A stretch of 46,691 bases of DNA from SAR324 cluster bacterium (GTDB taxonomy: Bacteria > SAR324 > XYD2-FULL-50-16 > JAERRU01): assembly GCA_016735295.1 (NCBI GenBank), contig JAERRU010000018.1:83774-130464 (forward strand). The letters run 5' to 3'. The notes beneath the pieces were generated by a model. The model was not told the origin of the DNA. It did no database searches and saw only the letters and a program-made list of their open reading frames with translations. The translations under genes and the position numbers were made by a program. Shown piece after piece: positions 9,334-18,325 of the stretch. Position 1 is the first letter of the stretch. Every line of letters starts with the position of its first letter.

Positions 9334-9735
9334 CTAATCCTTGCCCTCTTTCACTGCGTTCACATTCCAACTAGGTATCTCAATTACTATATCTTTACTG
9401 CCATCACCAACACAACAACATGCCATTCTTGATTCAAGCTTAATGCCTCTCGCTTTATCTATGCAATCTTGTTCAATATCAGAAAGCTCATTTGTGCTCT
9501 CATCTCCCTCTTTTACATATATATGACAAGTAGAACATGCCTGCACCCCACCACATGCGTGATCTATAATTTCTTCATCATGAGCACCTATCACATCTAA
9601 AACCGATCCAGGTAACCCATGTTTACCATAAGGGATGTCATTTGGATCAACTATATATTCCTTATTTAAAGCAGGAATTATGATTTTATACTTTTGCTTT
9701 GGCTTTGGCTCAGCAGCTACTCTACATTTCTTCAT
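9334..9735 (-). CDS. [2Fe-2S] ferredoxin, adrenodoxin/Isc type
   Basis: This small electron carrier of 133 residues has a vertebrate/ISC-type [2Fe-2S] site. Cluster ligands are C61, C67 and C70 (ACGGVQACSTCHIYV) and C106 in RMACCCV; this C-x5-C-x2-C spacing is that of adrenodoxin-type ferredoxins, which serve iron-sulfur cluster assembly and some hydroxylases. Two extra Cys follow C106. The first 14 residues (KKCRVAAEPKPKQK) are an additional basic tail. No isc genes are adjacent; it lies 55 bp downstream of lptE on the same strand. Assignment to iron-sulfur assembly (fdx) is likely but not certain. Confidence 0.88.
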   Translation of the reverse strand: MKKCRVAAEPKPKQKYKIIIPALNKEYIVDPNDIPYGKHGLPGSVLDVIGAHDEEIIDHACGGVQACSTCHIYVKEGDESTNELSDIEQDCIDKARGIKLESRMACCCVGDGSKDIVIEIPSWNVNAVKEGKD

Positions 9736-9790
9736 AAATTATCTCATTATCAAAAATTATTTATATTTAAAATAAATTCCCCCACTCACC

Positions 9791-10354
9791 TCAAAATTGG
9801 TCGGTTAACCTGTTGAATATCTTAAGAGCTAACTGCTTAGCCACCTTTTGATGACCATTATCAATTTCTATTTTATCAGAATTACTATACAAACTGTTAT
9901 AACTATACTTAGCACTCATTACAAACCTATCTCTATATCTAGATCCTATCCGTTGATCAGTTACTGTTAAGATCTCTTTAATATAGAAATTCTTTTTATA
10001 ATAATCAAATTCAACACTACTCATCTCTGTACTTACACTATTTGTCGCTGAAATCAAGTAAAAAGATAATTTTAAATCGGCAATATAGTCAGCTGAAGCT
10101 AGCAGGTTTTTCTCTGATAGCATTATTTTTAGCTCTCTTTCTACTGCTAATTCAAGGGAAGTGCGATATATTGGCTTAGCCGGATTAGCGATAAATATAC
10201 TACGCGCTTGGTTGGGCAAGCGAATGTCGTCACCTCCTCTAATCAACTGAAAGCCACAACCACCAATAGTAATTATTATTCCTGAAAATATTATCACCAT
10301 CACCCCGGCTTTAACTAACCATCTTGAAGTAAATTTAGAAAATACTTCCACCAT
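9791..10354 (-). CDS. lptE: LPS-assembly lipoprotein LptE-like
   Basis: This 187-residue lipoprotein probably plugs the LptD barrel and helps insert LPS into the outer membrane. A hydrophobic signal segment (residues 15-32) ends in a lipobox with Cys33, followed by GFQL, as in LptE proteins (GCGFQLRG is usual). After it come the SIFIANP and LELAVERELKIML segments and a region fitting the LptE fold. The similarity is weak beyond the N-terminus, as is normal for this family. It is usually found near leuS and holA, but here it lies upstream of the ferredoxin gene and diverges from lysS. waaA and the GT9 array elsewhere in the window support an LPS-making cell. Confidence 0.72.
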   Translation of the reverse strand: MVEVFSKFTSRWLVKAGVMVIIFSGIIITIGGCGFQLIRGGDDIRLPNQARSIFIANPAKPIYRTSLELAVERELKIMLSEKNLLASADYIADLKLSFYLISATNSVSTEMSSVEFDYYKKNFYIKEILTVTDQRIGSRYRDRFVMSAKYSYNSLYSNSDKIEIDNGHQKVAKQLALKIFNRLTDQF

Positions 10355-10479
10355 ATTTTAAAATTATGCTAATATCATCAGAGTATTTTAATATTACTTA
10401 AAACCATAATAATAAATATATACTCTACATACTTCTTTTATTGTAGCATAAATTAACTTTTTTTTAAAAACTTTACGAA

Positions 10480-12054
10480 ATGAAACAAGATTTCTGGCCA
10501 GTAACTCAAGCTAATAATATCCTCAAGCGTTTAGCCAAAAACCAAGATACTATTATTTTAGAAACTGGCTACGGCCCTTCAGGTCTGCCCCATATTGGAA
10601 CTTTTGCCGAAGTAGCTAGATCAAATTTTGTGATGATGGCTCTTAAAGAACTGGCCCCTGAATTAAAATTAGAACTAATTGCCTTTTCTGATGATCGAGA
10701 CGGTCTTAGAAAAATCCCTCCTACCATTCCCAATCCTGATATTCTTAAAAATCATTTGGGCAAACCATTATCAAAAATTCCCGATCCCTTTCAAAAATAC
10801 TCCTCCTTCGCCGATTATATGAATAACCAGTTGTGCGAATTTTTAGATTCCTTTAATTTTACCTATACCTACGTTTCCGCTACCAAATTCTATGAATCAG
10901 GCCGCATGGATGAAGTATTGCTTAAAATTACCGATAATTACCAAGAAATAAAAGACCTCTTCATCAAAACCATTCATCAAGATAAAAGAGAAAATTGGTC
11001 CCCTTTTCTGCCAATTTGTCAAAAATGTGGCCGTTTATACACCACCAGAGTTACCCAAGTTGATGCTAAACTATATCAATTAGAATATTCATGCGATCAA
11101 GGAAATTCAGATCAATCCCCTGCCTGCCAGCATAAAGGTAAAATGGAAATTAATGGGGCTAATATAAAATTAGGCTGGAAGGTAGATTGGGCAGCCAGGT
11201 GGTACACCCTTAACGTTGATTATGAAATGCATGGCGAAGATTTGATTGAATCAGCTAGGATTAGTCAAAAAATTTGCCGCATACTAGGTAAACCAGCCCC
11301 GCTTACTTATAAATATGAATTATTTCTTGATGAAAATGGTCAAAAAATTTCTAAAACTAAAGGCAATGGAGTCACTATTGAAGAATGGATTAATTATTCT
11401 CCCTTTAATGGATTGCTTCATTTTATACTTGCCAACCCAGCTAAACCTAAAAAAATGGGGCTTGATATTATTCCCCGATTAGTTGATGAATATTTATCTG
11501 CCGAAAATAAAGCCTCTACTTTAGATCTATACCACCCTTTATGGTATATTAAAGGATTCAACAACTACGACGCTAGCAAGGTTAAACAGTATCCATCATA
11601 TCAATTGTTGGCTAATATAGCGGAAAGTTTAGGGGAGCATGATGTGCAATTATTACTTGATTATAGCCAGAAATATCAACCTGAAATTACTATTGATGAA
11701 GATTTTATCAATTTTTGCCAGAAAGTTAGCCAATTTGTGCGTCACACCTCTCATAAAAATAAAAAAGATATCTCCATTAACCAAGACCCAGCACTACTTG
11801 ATAACTTGAAAAAATGGCAATCTTACCTGCAAAGCTTAGCGTCAAACAGCGTGAATCCTGAAAATGCCCAAAAACAACTGTTTTCTTTGGCTAAAGAAAA
11901 TAATTTACCCATGAAAATTTGGTTTAAATTTCTTTATAATGTCTATCTCAATAAAGATGCTGGCCCTAAATTAGGTCAATATTTTGCTATTTTAGGTAAA
12001 AATAAATCATTAGAATTAACCGATATAGCTATTAAAAAAGCGACTATCCATTAG
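10480..12054 (+). CDS. lysS: Lysyl-tRNA synthetase, class I
   Basis: This enzyme charges tRNA-Lys. The 524-residue protein is the class I type, found in archaea, alphaproteobacteria and a few other bacteria, not the common class II LysRS. Class I signatures are present: GLPHIGT (the HIGH motif, residues 35-41) and KISKTKGNG (the KMSKS motif, from residue 289). A Cys set in the insertion (C180, C183, C205, C216) looks like a zinc site. The C-terminal helical part is typical of the family. It is preceded by a 125-bp AT-rich spacer shared with the divergent lptE and followed 9 bp later by a lipoprotein gene, so the two may be cotranscribed. Confidence 0.95.
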   Translation: MKQDFWPVTQANNILKRLAKNQDTIILETGYGPSGLPHIGTFAEVARSNFVMMALKELAPELKLELIAFSDDRDGLRKIPPTIPNPDILKNHLGKPLSKIPDPFQKYSSFADYMNNQLCEFLDSFNFTYTYVSATKFYESGRMDEVLLKITDNYQEIKDLFIKTIHQDKRENWSPFLPICQKCGRLYTTRVTQVDAKLYQLEYSCDQGNSDQSPACQHKGKMEINGANIKLGWKVDWAARWYTLNVDYEMHGEDLIESARISQKICRILGKPAPLTYKYELFLDENGQKISKTKGNGVTIEEWINYSPFNGLLHFILANPAKPKKMGLDIIPRLVDEYLSAENKASTLDLYHPLWYIKGFNNYDASKVKQYPSYQLLANIAESLGEHDVQLLLDYSQKYQPEITIDEDFINFCQKVSQFVRHTSHKNKKDISINQDPALLDNLKKWQSYLQSLASNSVNPENAQKQLFSLAKENNLPMKIWFKFLYNVYLNKDAGPKLGQYFAILGKNKSLELTDIAIKKATIH

Positions 12055-12063
12055 TATTTAAAA

Positions 12064-12966
12064 ATGTATAAAATATATATATCTTTCCTCGCTTTATGTG
12101 TTTCACTAATCATTAGTAGTTGCACCGAGAAACCTGAGCCTTTTGATATTTCCCAAATACCACAATCATCTGAAATAGTAGAAGAACTGAAAATTACTGC
12201 CTATCCCGGTAAATTTACCCTTCGGCAATGGGATATGATAAATCAATCTCTGCCCATATTAGCTTATAGCATCAATGATTTAGCGAGAGAATTACCCAAC
12301 TCCCCTTTACAAAAAAGACTGCTCCTGACAAGTAACATTAAAATATTAAAATTACACATCTCTCAATTACAACAAAAAGAGACCTACCTACCTTCATTTT
12401 TATCAGATAACATTAACTTAGATTATTTACTAAATAAACCCATCTATTCATCTCACGAGCATAATATTGATATCTACCTAAATCTTTCCGCTAATCATAA
12501 ATTAAGAGCTAGTTTGATTACCCAATTATCTGATTATTTAACTGAAAATCCCGATCAATTAGAAAGTAATTACTCCCTAAATAACCTCCTTTATCTGAAA
12601 TCTTCAGTCTTTCCTGATTTTATTGATGCTTTAGCAATAAAACCTAATTCAAAAATAATTAATAGCGGGCCTCTCAGTATCTCTATGAGAAGCACTGTTA
12701 GTGGATCTATGATTGATATTTTTTTATTGATTAATAATATTTCTGAAAGTAATTTTTTTGCTGATTTAGACCATCCCATGGTAACCAGCAAAACCAGCCA
12801 ATCCCAAACAACGAGCCAAAATAAAGGAACACAATTAATTAAAATTCCTGCAAAAAATTTGCAGGTGCTTCATTATAAATTTGAATTAGCTCAAGCTTCT
12901 TATTCAAATATACTTAATTTTTCCTTTACCTTAAATGGTAAAGTCTATCTTTTAAAGATAAAATAA
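12064..12966 (+). CDS. Putative lipoprotein of unknown function
   Basis: I do not recognise this family. The 300-residue protein begins with a short signal peptide and a lipobox ending at Cys20 (LIISSC), followed by acidic and polar residues, which suggests a lipid-anchored periplasmic protein. There are no repeats or catalytic motifs. The middle is rich in Leu, Asn and Ser and looks alpha/beta mixed; around residues 240-257 there is a Ser/Thr/Gln-rich linker (SKTSQSQTTSQ) before a beta-like C-terminal segment. It lies 9 bp after lysS and converges on the gene ending at 13039. Near its 3' end, bases 12847-12865 form a perfect 8-bp-arm palindrome (CCTGCAAA-AAA-TTTGCAGG) inside the coding sequence. 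Confidence 0.7.
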   Translation: MYKIYISFLALCVSLIISSCTEKPEPFDISQIPQSSEIVEELKITAYPGKFTLRQWDMINQSLPILAYSINDLARELPNSPLQKRLLLTSNIKILKLHISQLQQKETYLPSFLSDNINLDYLLNKPIYSSHEHNIDIYLNLSANHKLRASLITQLSDYLTENPDQLESNYSLNNLLYLKSSVFPDFIDALAIKPNSKIINSGPLSISMRSTVSGSMIDIFLLINNISESNFFADLDHPMVTSKTSQSQTTSQNKGTQLIKIPAKNLQVLHYKFELAQASYSNILNFSFTLNGKVYLLKIK

Positions 12967-12996
12967 TCACCAAAATTGACCAGCTTTATAAGCTTT

Positions 12997-13030
12997 AGTA
13001 GTAGTGGTAGTGGTAGTGGTAGTAATAATA
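12997..13030. repeat. Short GTAGTG-type microsatellite between convergent genes
   Basis: Three perfect GTAGTG units (13001-13018) are embedded in GTA/ATA triplets. They lie between the stop of the lipoprotein gene (12966) and the stop of the convergent gene (13039). A related AGTAGTAATATT stretch continues into the last codons of the convergent gene, which ends in Tyr-Tyr-Tyr, so repeat slippage could alter that protein's tail. Confidence 0.8.
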
Positions 13031-13038
13031 TTACCCTT

Positions 13039-13554
13039 TTAGTAGTAATATTGTAAATTAAGTAAATTATATCGTTTTTTAGATTCTTCACTATCAGGCC
13101 TCTTCATAGCCAATATTTTACTTGCAGACTTTTCTTTGATGAATTCATCTATATTAATTCGAGATAAACTATTTGTCTTATTTCTTTGACCTTCAATTAG
13201 CTCGCCATAAAAGAGCCCATCTTTTTTCTCTTCTTTTAACTCACCAAATCTAGACGGAGCAGAAACTGTTTTTTGAGATATCTGGTAAGCTCCCACCCCA
13301 AGACCTATCATGCAGCCAATGCCAAAACCCATTAACATGTCGTCTCTCAGATTTTTATTTTCTAATGGATCTGTTAACCACACGGCAGCACCAATTGCCG
13401 CTCCGATCACCCCACCAGACGCTGTGTAAATAGTTATTCGACGAAAAATAGGTTCTCCAGAATTTTGTGCTTCTACCTTAGTTGCCCCACTAGTGTATAG
13501 CCCCAATAATAGCAATATAACAATTATAACTTTCATACTTATTTCAATTTTCAC
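13039..13554 (-). CDS. Small exported or membrane protein with glycine-zipper segments, unknown function
   Basis: I do not recognise this family. The 171-residue protein starts with a hydrophobic signal-like segment (about residues 8-26, then KVEAQ). Two glycine-rich hydrophobic stretches follow at about 46-61 (GGVIGAAIGAAVWL) and 74-90 (MGFGIGCMIGLGVGAY), which look like a glycine-zipper hairpin in a membrane. The C-terminal half is charged and ends in three Tyr. An internal Met at position 7 is an alternative start that would give a cleaner signal peptide. It is the last gene of the minus-strand run waaA, CHAT-like gene, this gene; the gap to the upstream gene is 71 bp, so cotranscription is possible. 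Confidence 0.65.
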   Translation of the reverse strand: MKIEISMKVIIVILLLLGLYTSGATKVEAQNSGEPIFRRITIYTASGGVIGAAIGAAVWLTDPLENKNLRDDMLMGFGIGCMIGLGVGAYQISQKTVSAPSRFGELKEEKKDGLFYGELIEGQRNKTNSLSRINIDEFIKEKSASKILAMKRPDSEESKKRYNLLNLQYYY

Positions 13555-13625
13555 TTAAAGATCGCTCTACAAAATATAAAATCTATCAAAAAATCTGCAA
13601 TATCTATGCAAATTAAAAAACCAGA

Positions 13626-16600
13626 CTATGACAGGTATAGCAAACTAGGGTTTTTTGATATCGCATAATATTCAGTGTTTTGTGCTGTATTGCCTACCTT
13701 AAAATATATCATCGCCACCTTATCTGACCAAAATTTTATCTTAGTCAAATCATAATCTTTTTTAGCTCTCTTAAGTAGTAAAAAAGCGTATTTCAAAGCA
13801 CTAGCCTTATCTTCAGCTTTTAATTTTAGATAAAATAATTTATGACAAGCTTTATCCATCGTTTTATTATCTTGCGTGAATGTGGCAATCTTCAATATAT
13901 TCTGCCAACCATGGATGAGATAATTTTCTTTATCAGAATCATAAGCTAATTTTAAAAATCGCCAAGTAACCATTAATTCTAATTTACTGCGAATATAGGC
14001 AGGGAAAATATTAAATCGCTCAAATGCCTTGAAAATATCTATTTCAGCAGATTCTTCCAATGAATACCACAAATCCAATAAAGCCAAATCTCGCTTTCTA
14101 AACGGATCATGGCTAATTAAATCATGCTCATATTTAAAATCTTTCGCAAACTCATCAAAAAGTTGCCTATCATTATTGGTCGATAAAGATTTTAATATAG
14201 ATATATTAACGTCAAAATAACAAAATCCAAACAAAGTCTTAGATGTTTGCACCGCCTCTTTAGCTAGACTTAAAAAAATTCTATTATCACTTTTTTGATA
14301 AGATAATCCCGCCAAATAAGCTGTTGCTAATGAATAGGGCGCCCATTGCTCAAAATGCGAAAATTTATCTATCGCTAGTTTAGTAATCTTAATCGCTAAA
14401 TTATGAGGTATCCAACCTAGGCTAGTCTCAAAAAAAACTCGCCAACTACGATCAGAAAATTCAGGCATGGCTGCCGCCTCTAAATGATCAAACCAATTCA
14501 TTATATTCATCCCTAAAATCAATAAATATTCACTAGTAAAATCATTACATTTGATTAATTTCTCTTGCACCATCAATAAAACATTGATTGCACTTTGATA
14601 ATCACCTTTAAATGCCAAAGTTTGTGAGAAATTATTGGACATCAAAAATATCTGCTTTGCAGTTAATTTTTTATCCAAATTAAATCCATCTAGCATGATG
14701 ATTAACTTTTTAGCCGATTTCAATAATTGGTCATCTTTAATGAAATTATAACTAACAAATAAATGTTGATACGCAGGATTTAGATGACACTCCTTTTTAT
14801 CAAAACTAATAAAAACCAAATCTAATTTGATTAATTTCGCTAAATTAATCGCGTAAGCAGAATTTGCATCAAATAAACTCAATAAAAATTCCTTAGGTAA
14901 AGGTATTTTAAATAGATAGAGTGTCACTAAAAATTGAAATTCTTCGCTCGATAAAATTTCCCTAATTTGATATAGTAAATAATTATAAAAATCATCTCTC
15001 CCTAAAGATAATAATTTCTTAAAATTATCTTTATCTAATTCACAAAATATTCCCTGCCAAAGTGGATTTCCTGAAAATGGACTCCTGGAAGATGACAAGT
15101 TAGCCCAATCATAATTATCATCATCAGTAATCGAAAAATTTCTAAATACCTCACTAGGAGAAAGTTTTTTAGTTAAATCAAATTTAGTAGGTTTCTCCTG
15201 TGATCTTAAATAACGAAGGTTAACCATTACCAGCCCTTGATATGGCTTTTTTTTAAACCACCTATTAAAAGATTCTTTGCTACAGATGTTAGGCGGCACT
15301 ATCATTAAATTTTGTTCGCTTTGGGCTAAATTGCTATCGGTTAATAAAAAATGACGCCACATATCATCTAAAAAATCTATTTCTTGCGTGCTATTAGCCA
15401 TTTTTTCTAGACTGTCTAACCCGATAAAATCAACCCCGTTGGCTATTTCGCTTAATCCTATGGTGTTTTCTGTTGGTAAATTAACCAACCAGGCATATAA
15501 ATCATCTTCTAAAATATGAAATTCATTGGTCGCTAAAGTAAGTGGGCGATTTTTATTATCATTAAAATGCTCGCTTATCTGGTGCACAAATGAGCTTTCA
15601 TTAAATTTATAGCGCACAAACTGCTCCTTTTTAAATAGATTGCCCCTTAAGCTAATCAATTTAGCAGTATTAGTGGTAATGATTTTTACGTTAAATGAGG
15701 ATTCTATATTTTTTATAAAATATAATTTGATGTATGGAGTCATCAAAGCTAGGTGATAGCGATCAGATAATCTGGCCAAAGCTTTAAGATGAGCTCTTGC
15801 TAATTTTGAACTTGCCGTTAAATTATTGAGAAATAATTCTAAATATTCACCTAAAATATCCTCATCTAACAAACCTTCAATGGATATAGCAAACTCTAAA
15901 CCCGTATTGGCTAACCAATTAGTGATTTCAGGCAAAGGGGCGTTAGTTTGCCAATCCCAAAATCTAAATATCACCCCTTTTAAGCCTTTAAGACTGGCAT
16001 TTTTTAAAATATTACTCAGTGCATAAAAAGAGATATTTTCTTGCTCGTTGGTCTCTTCATTATAGGCAATCACGCCTTTAGCATCAAAATATGCGGAAAT
16101 AATTATTATGCTAGGAACATCGGTTTTTAAAATATCCATTATTTTTCGACTCAACCAACCCATATTCACCACTTTAAGTTGACGATTACGGTTATTAGCC
16201 AAATATAAAGGATTGATACAAACCTTGTCCTTAGGAAAAAATTTAACTTTGTTGCCTTGCCCCGCTATCTTAGAGGAAAAAGAGCAATTGAATTGATAAA
16301 TAAGCAGTCTATCAAGGATTTGTTGTTCGCTGGCGTAACTTTGCACTATCTTAGGCTGATAGGCTCTTAAAATAGGGATATAATTGATGCAGAAATCTTG
16401 CCCATCGTGGAGCATTTCCCAGTGATGATGACAGGTTTTTTTTTCGTATATATAAAAAAGGTTATAGTCATACAAAGAATCCACCAGTTCTTTAGGAACA
16501 ATCGCTTTATAAAGTTGCTGCCCATAATCACGAAGCACTGCTAGCGTATTTTTTTTATTAGACTCACTGAGTTTACTAAAAAAGCAATTGTCTTGCTGTA

Positions 16601-16736
16601 TTTCACCAATCAGCCGGTGGCAATCTTCAGTTAAGCTAGCCGAAATGTCGCAAAATTCACGAGTAATCCCATCGCTGCTATAATGCAAAAAGCTTCCTTC
16701 TTTTTCAATTAACAGCTTATGATTAGATATGCTCAT
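13626..16736 (-). CDS. Large CHAT-like / STAND-like / TPR-like protein with degenerate active site
   Basis: This 1036-residue cytosolic-looking protein has no signal peptide. Residues 60-325 resemble a CHAT (caspase-like) domain: CHHHWEMLHDGQDF (101-115) matches the PWELLHD motif, then come a following Ile-x-x-Leu-Arg, a strand at VPSIIIISAYFDAKG (207-221) where the catalytic His-Gly would be, and AISIEGLLDEDILGEYLELF (283-302), matching the C-terminal part of the domain. The His is replaced by Ala/Tyr and the usual SACE Cys strand reads VIFRFWDW, so protease activity is unlikely. The middle resembles the sensor and winged-helix part of STAND ATPases, but I see no P-loop. The last 350 residues are helical and TPR-like. 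Its ATG overlaps the waaA stop by 4 bp (ATGA), implying translational coupling. Function is unknown. Confidence 0.6.
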   Translation of the reverse strand: MSISNHKLLIEKEGSFLHYSSDGITREFCDISASLTEDCHRLIGEIQQDNCFFSKLSESNKKNTLAVLRDYGQQLYKAIVPKELVDSLYDYNLFYIYEKKTCHHHWEMLHDGQDFCINYIPILRAYQPKIVQSYASEQQILDRLLIYQFNCSFSSKIAGQGNKVKFFPKDKVCINPLYLANNRNRQLKVVNMGWLSRKIMDILKTDVPSIIIISAYFDAKGVIAYNEETNEQENISFYALSNILKNASLKGLKGVIFRFWDWQTNAPLPEITNWLANTGLEFAISIEGLLDEDILGEYLELFLNNLTASSKLARAHLKALARLSDRYHLALMTPYIKLYFIKNIESSFNVKIITTNTAKLISLRGNLFKKEQFVRYKFNESSFVHQISEHFNDNKNRPLTLATNEFHILEDDLYAWLVNLPTENTIGLSEIANGVDFIGLDSLEKMANSTQEIDFLDDMWRHFLLTDSNLAQSEQNLMIVPPNICSKESFNRWFKKKPYQGLVMVNLRYLRSQEKPTKFDLTKKLSPSEVFRNFSITDDDNYDWANLSSSRSPFSGNPLWQGIFCELDKDNFKKLLSLGRDDFYNYLLYQIREILSSEEFQFLVTLYLFKIPLPKEFLLSLFDANSAYAINLAKLIKLDLVFISFDKKECHLNPAYQHLFVSYNFIKDDQLLKSAKKLIIMLDGFNLDKKLTAKQIFLMSNNFSQTLAFKGDYQSAINVLLMVQEKLIKCNDFTSEYLLILGMNIMNWFDHLEAAAMPEFSDRSWRVFFETSLGWIPHNLAIKITKLAIDKFSHFEQWAPYSLATAYLAGLSYQKSDNRIFLSLAKEAVQTSKTLFGFCYFDVNISILKSLSTNNDRQLFDEFAKDFKYEHDLISHDPFRKRDLALLDLWYSLEESAEIDIFKAFERFNIFPAYIRSKLELMVTWRFLKLAYDSDKENYLIHGWQNILKIATFTQDNKTMDKACHKLFYLKLKAEDKASALKYAFLLLKRAKKDYDLTKIKFWSDKVAMIYFKVGNTAQNTEYYAISKNPSLLYLS

Positions 16737-18052
16737 AATATTTGTTTTATGATCGATGAAACCACTAAATTTAAACTACCAGCGTTTTTACGCATTTCTT
16801 GATAACCCCTTAAAGCCACTTTATCGGCTTGGGCAGGGCTAAAGTAAGCTTTTTTTAAAAACTCAACTAATGCATCTGGCGTTTGCACCACCTTGATTCC
16901 TTCAACCTTTACTAGCATATCTTTTTCCGTCTCAAAATTAGCGACATTGGGGCCTATTGCGGTATATTTTTTAGCCGCTATTGGCTCTAAAAAATTTTGT
17001 CCTCCTCTAGAGCAGATAGTACCACCCACAAACACACAATTTGCCAGCTGATACCATTTTTTTAAAGTACCCATTTTATTTAAAAAAAGCAAATTGTTAG
17101 GATAGACGTAGCTAAGTGAGCCAATCTTGGTGGGGGGTAAATTTTTATTTTTATCGGCTAAAGATGCTAAAAATTCATCTAACTTCGTAATATGACGAGG
17201 AATTATCACCAAAAATGATTTATCAGCCACTTTCCTAAAAGAATGCCAAGCTTGTAATACAAAATCAAGCTCTGATGGTTGTAATGATCCTACGACAACC
17301 AAAAAATCTTTTTCCCCTAAAGGTTTATTAAATGCTAATTGATATTCTTCAGCAAGCTCATCATCTCGCCAAGGAGTATTTAGCTCTATTTTAAAACTAT
17401 TCAGGTGCACTAAAGATTTTTTAGCTATTCCCAATTTACCAAGTCTGGCTATGCTGGCATTAGAAGCAGAGTAAAATTTATTAATTTTTGTTAAAGAATG
17501 GCCTAATAGGCTGGGTAATAATCGGTAAAGCCTAAAGCTATTAAGGCTTAATCTGGCATTAACTGCAAAAATCGGTATGTGCTTATTTCCCATATGCAAT
17601 AGAAAATTTGGCCAATAATCGCTTTCTAAAATGATGAGCGCTTTTATATTTAATTTAGAAAAAGTGTGCTTAATAAAAAAACTAAAATCAAATGGCATCA
17701 CGGCCACTAAGCTTTTATTAAATTTGCTTTGCCTATTTTTTAAAAATTCGTAACCAGATTTTGTATTAACCAAAAAAATTATTCTAAGTTGTTTCTCCGT
17801 AGCATAATAAAGATCGGCAAACTTAATGGCCAGCATAGCCTCACCAAAGCTGGCACTATGAATAATGATTACTGGTTGATGGTGATTGTGCGGGGAATTT
17901 AGCGTGATAGGTGAATATTTCCAATAGATAAACTTTCTAGCTAGCAACCAACGAAAATCTGCCCGGGAAATGCCAGCTATTAATAATAAAGGAGTTAGCA
18001 AGATTAAGATTATAATATAAATCAAATCTAAAATAACAGCTCTAGCAGACAT
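16733..18052 (-). CDS. waaA: 3-deoxy-D-manno-octulosonic acid (Kdo) transferase
   Basis: This GT30 enzyme adds Kdo from CMP-Kdo to lipid A precursor at the inner membrane. The 439-residue protein has an N-terminal membrane anchor (about residues 8-27), the catalytic base Glu in HSASFGEAML (E71), the conserved LESDYWPNFL (usually ELWPN), and the C-terminal CMP-binding segments FVGGTICSRGGQNFLEP and YTAIGPNVANF. All key residues appear present. Whether it adds one or two Kdo units cannot be told. Its stop codon overlaps the start of the CHAT-like gene. The gene diverges from the outer-membrane protein at 18326 across a 273-bp spacer. Confidence 0.92.
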   Translation of the reverse strand: MSARAVILDLIYIIILILLTPLLLIAGISRADFRWLLARKFIYWKYSPITLNSPHNHHQPVIIIHSASFGEAMLAIKFADLYYATEKQLRIIFLVNTKSGYEFLKNRQSKFNKSLVAVMPFDFSFFIKHTFSKLNIKALIILESDYWPNFLLHMGNKHIPIFAVNARLSLNSFRLYRLLPSLLGHSLTKINKFYSASNASIARLGKLGIAKKSLVHLNSFKIELNTPWRDDELAEEYQLAFNKPLGEKDFLVVVGSLQPSELDFVLQAWHSFRKVADKSFLVIIPRHITKLDEFLASLADKNKNLPPTKIGSLSYVYPNNLLFLNKMGTLKKWYQLANCVFVGGTICSRGGQNFLEPIAAKKYTAIGPNVANFETEKDMLVKVEGIKVVQTPDALVEFLKKAYFSPAQADKVALRGYQEMRKNAGSLNLVVSSIIKQIL

Positions 18053-18150
18053 ATTTTAATTTAATTTATTAATCGGTTATTATTTAATCTATTATTAATC
18101 AAGGCTAAAAATATTATTAATCTTAAAGATATGCTGAAAATAGGGCAAAT

Positions 18151-18179
18151 TTGACAAATTTTTGATAAAATTATAAAAT
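18151..18179 (+). promoter_or_regulatory. Sigma-70-like promoter for the outer-membrane protein gene
   Basis: TTGACA at 18151-18156 and TAAAAT at 18174-18179 are separated by 17 bp. This is a consensus -35 with a good -10, about 145 bp upstream of the ATG at 18326. The divergent waaA promoter must lie in the same spacer. Confidence 0.5.
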
Positions 18180-18325
18180 AATTGGTTTATAATAAAATAC
18201 TATAACACAATCCAATTATTTAGTTTTGAAGTATCAGGCTATTTACCCATACCTTAAAATCAAGTTATTTGTAATATCTCAAAATTTTGCTAACTATATA
18301 AAACCGCTTTTACAAGTAAGATATA

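Noticed and set aside
12847-12865. Perfect 8-bp-arm palindrome as a terminator
   Set aside because: It lies inside the lipoprotein coding sequence about 100 bp before the stop and has no following T run.
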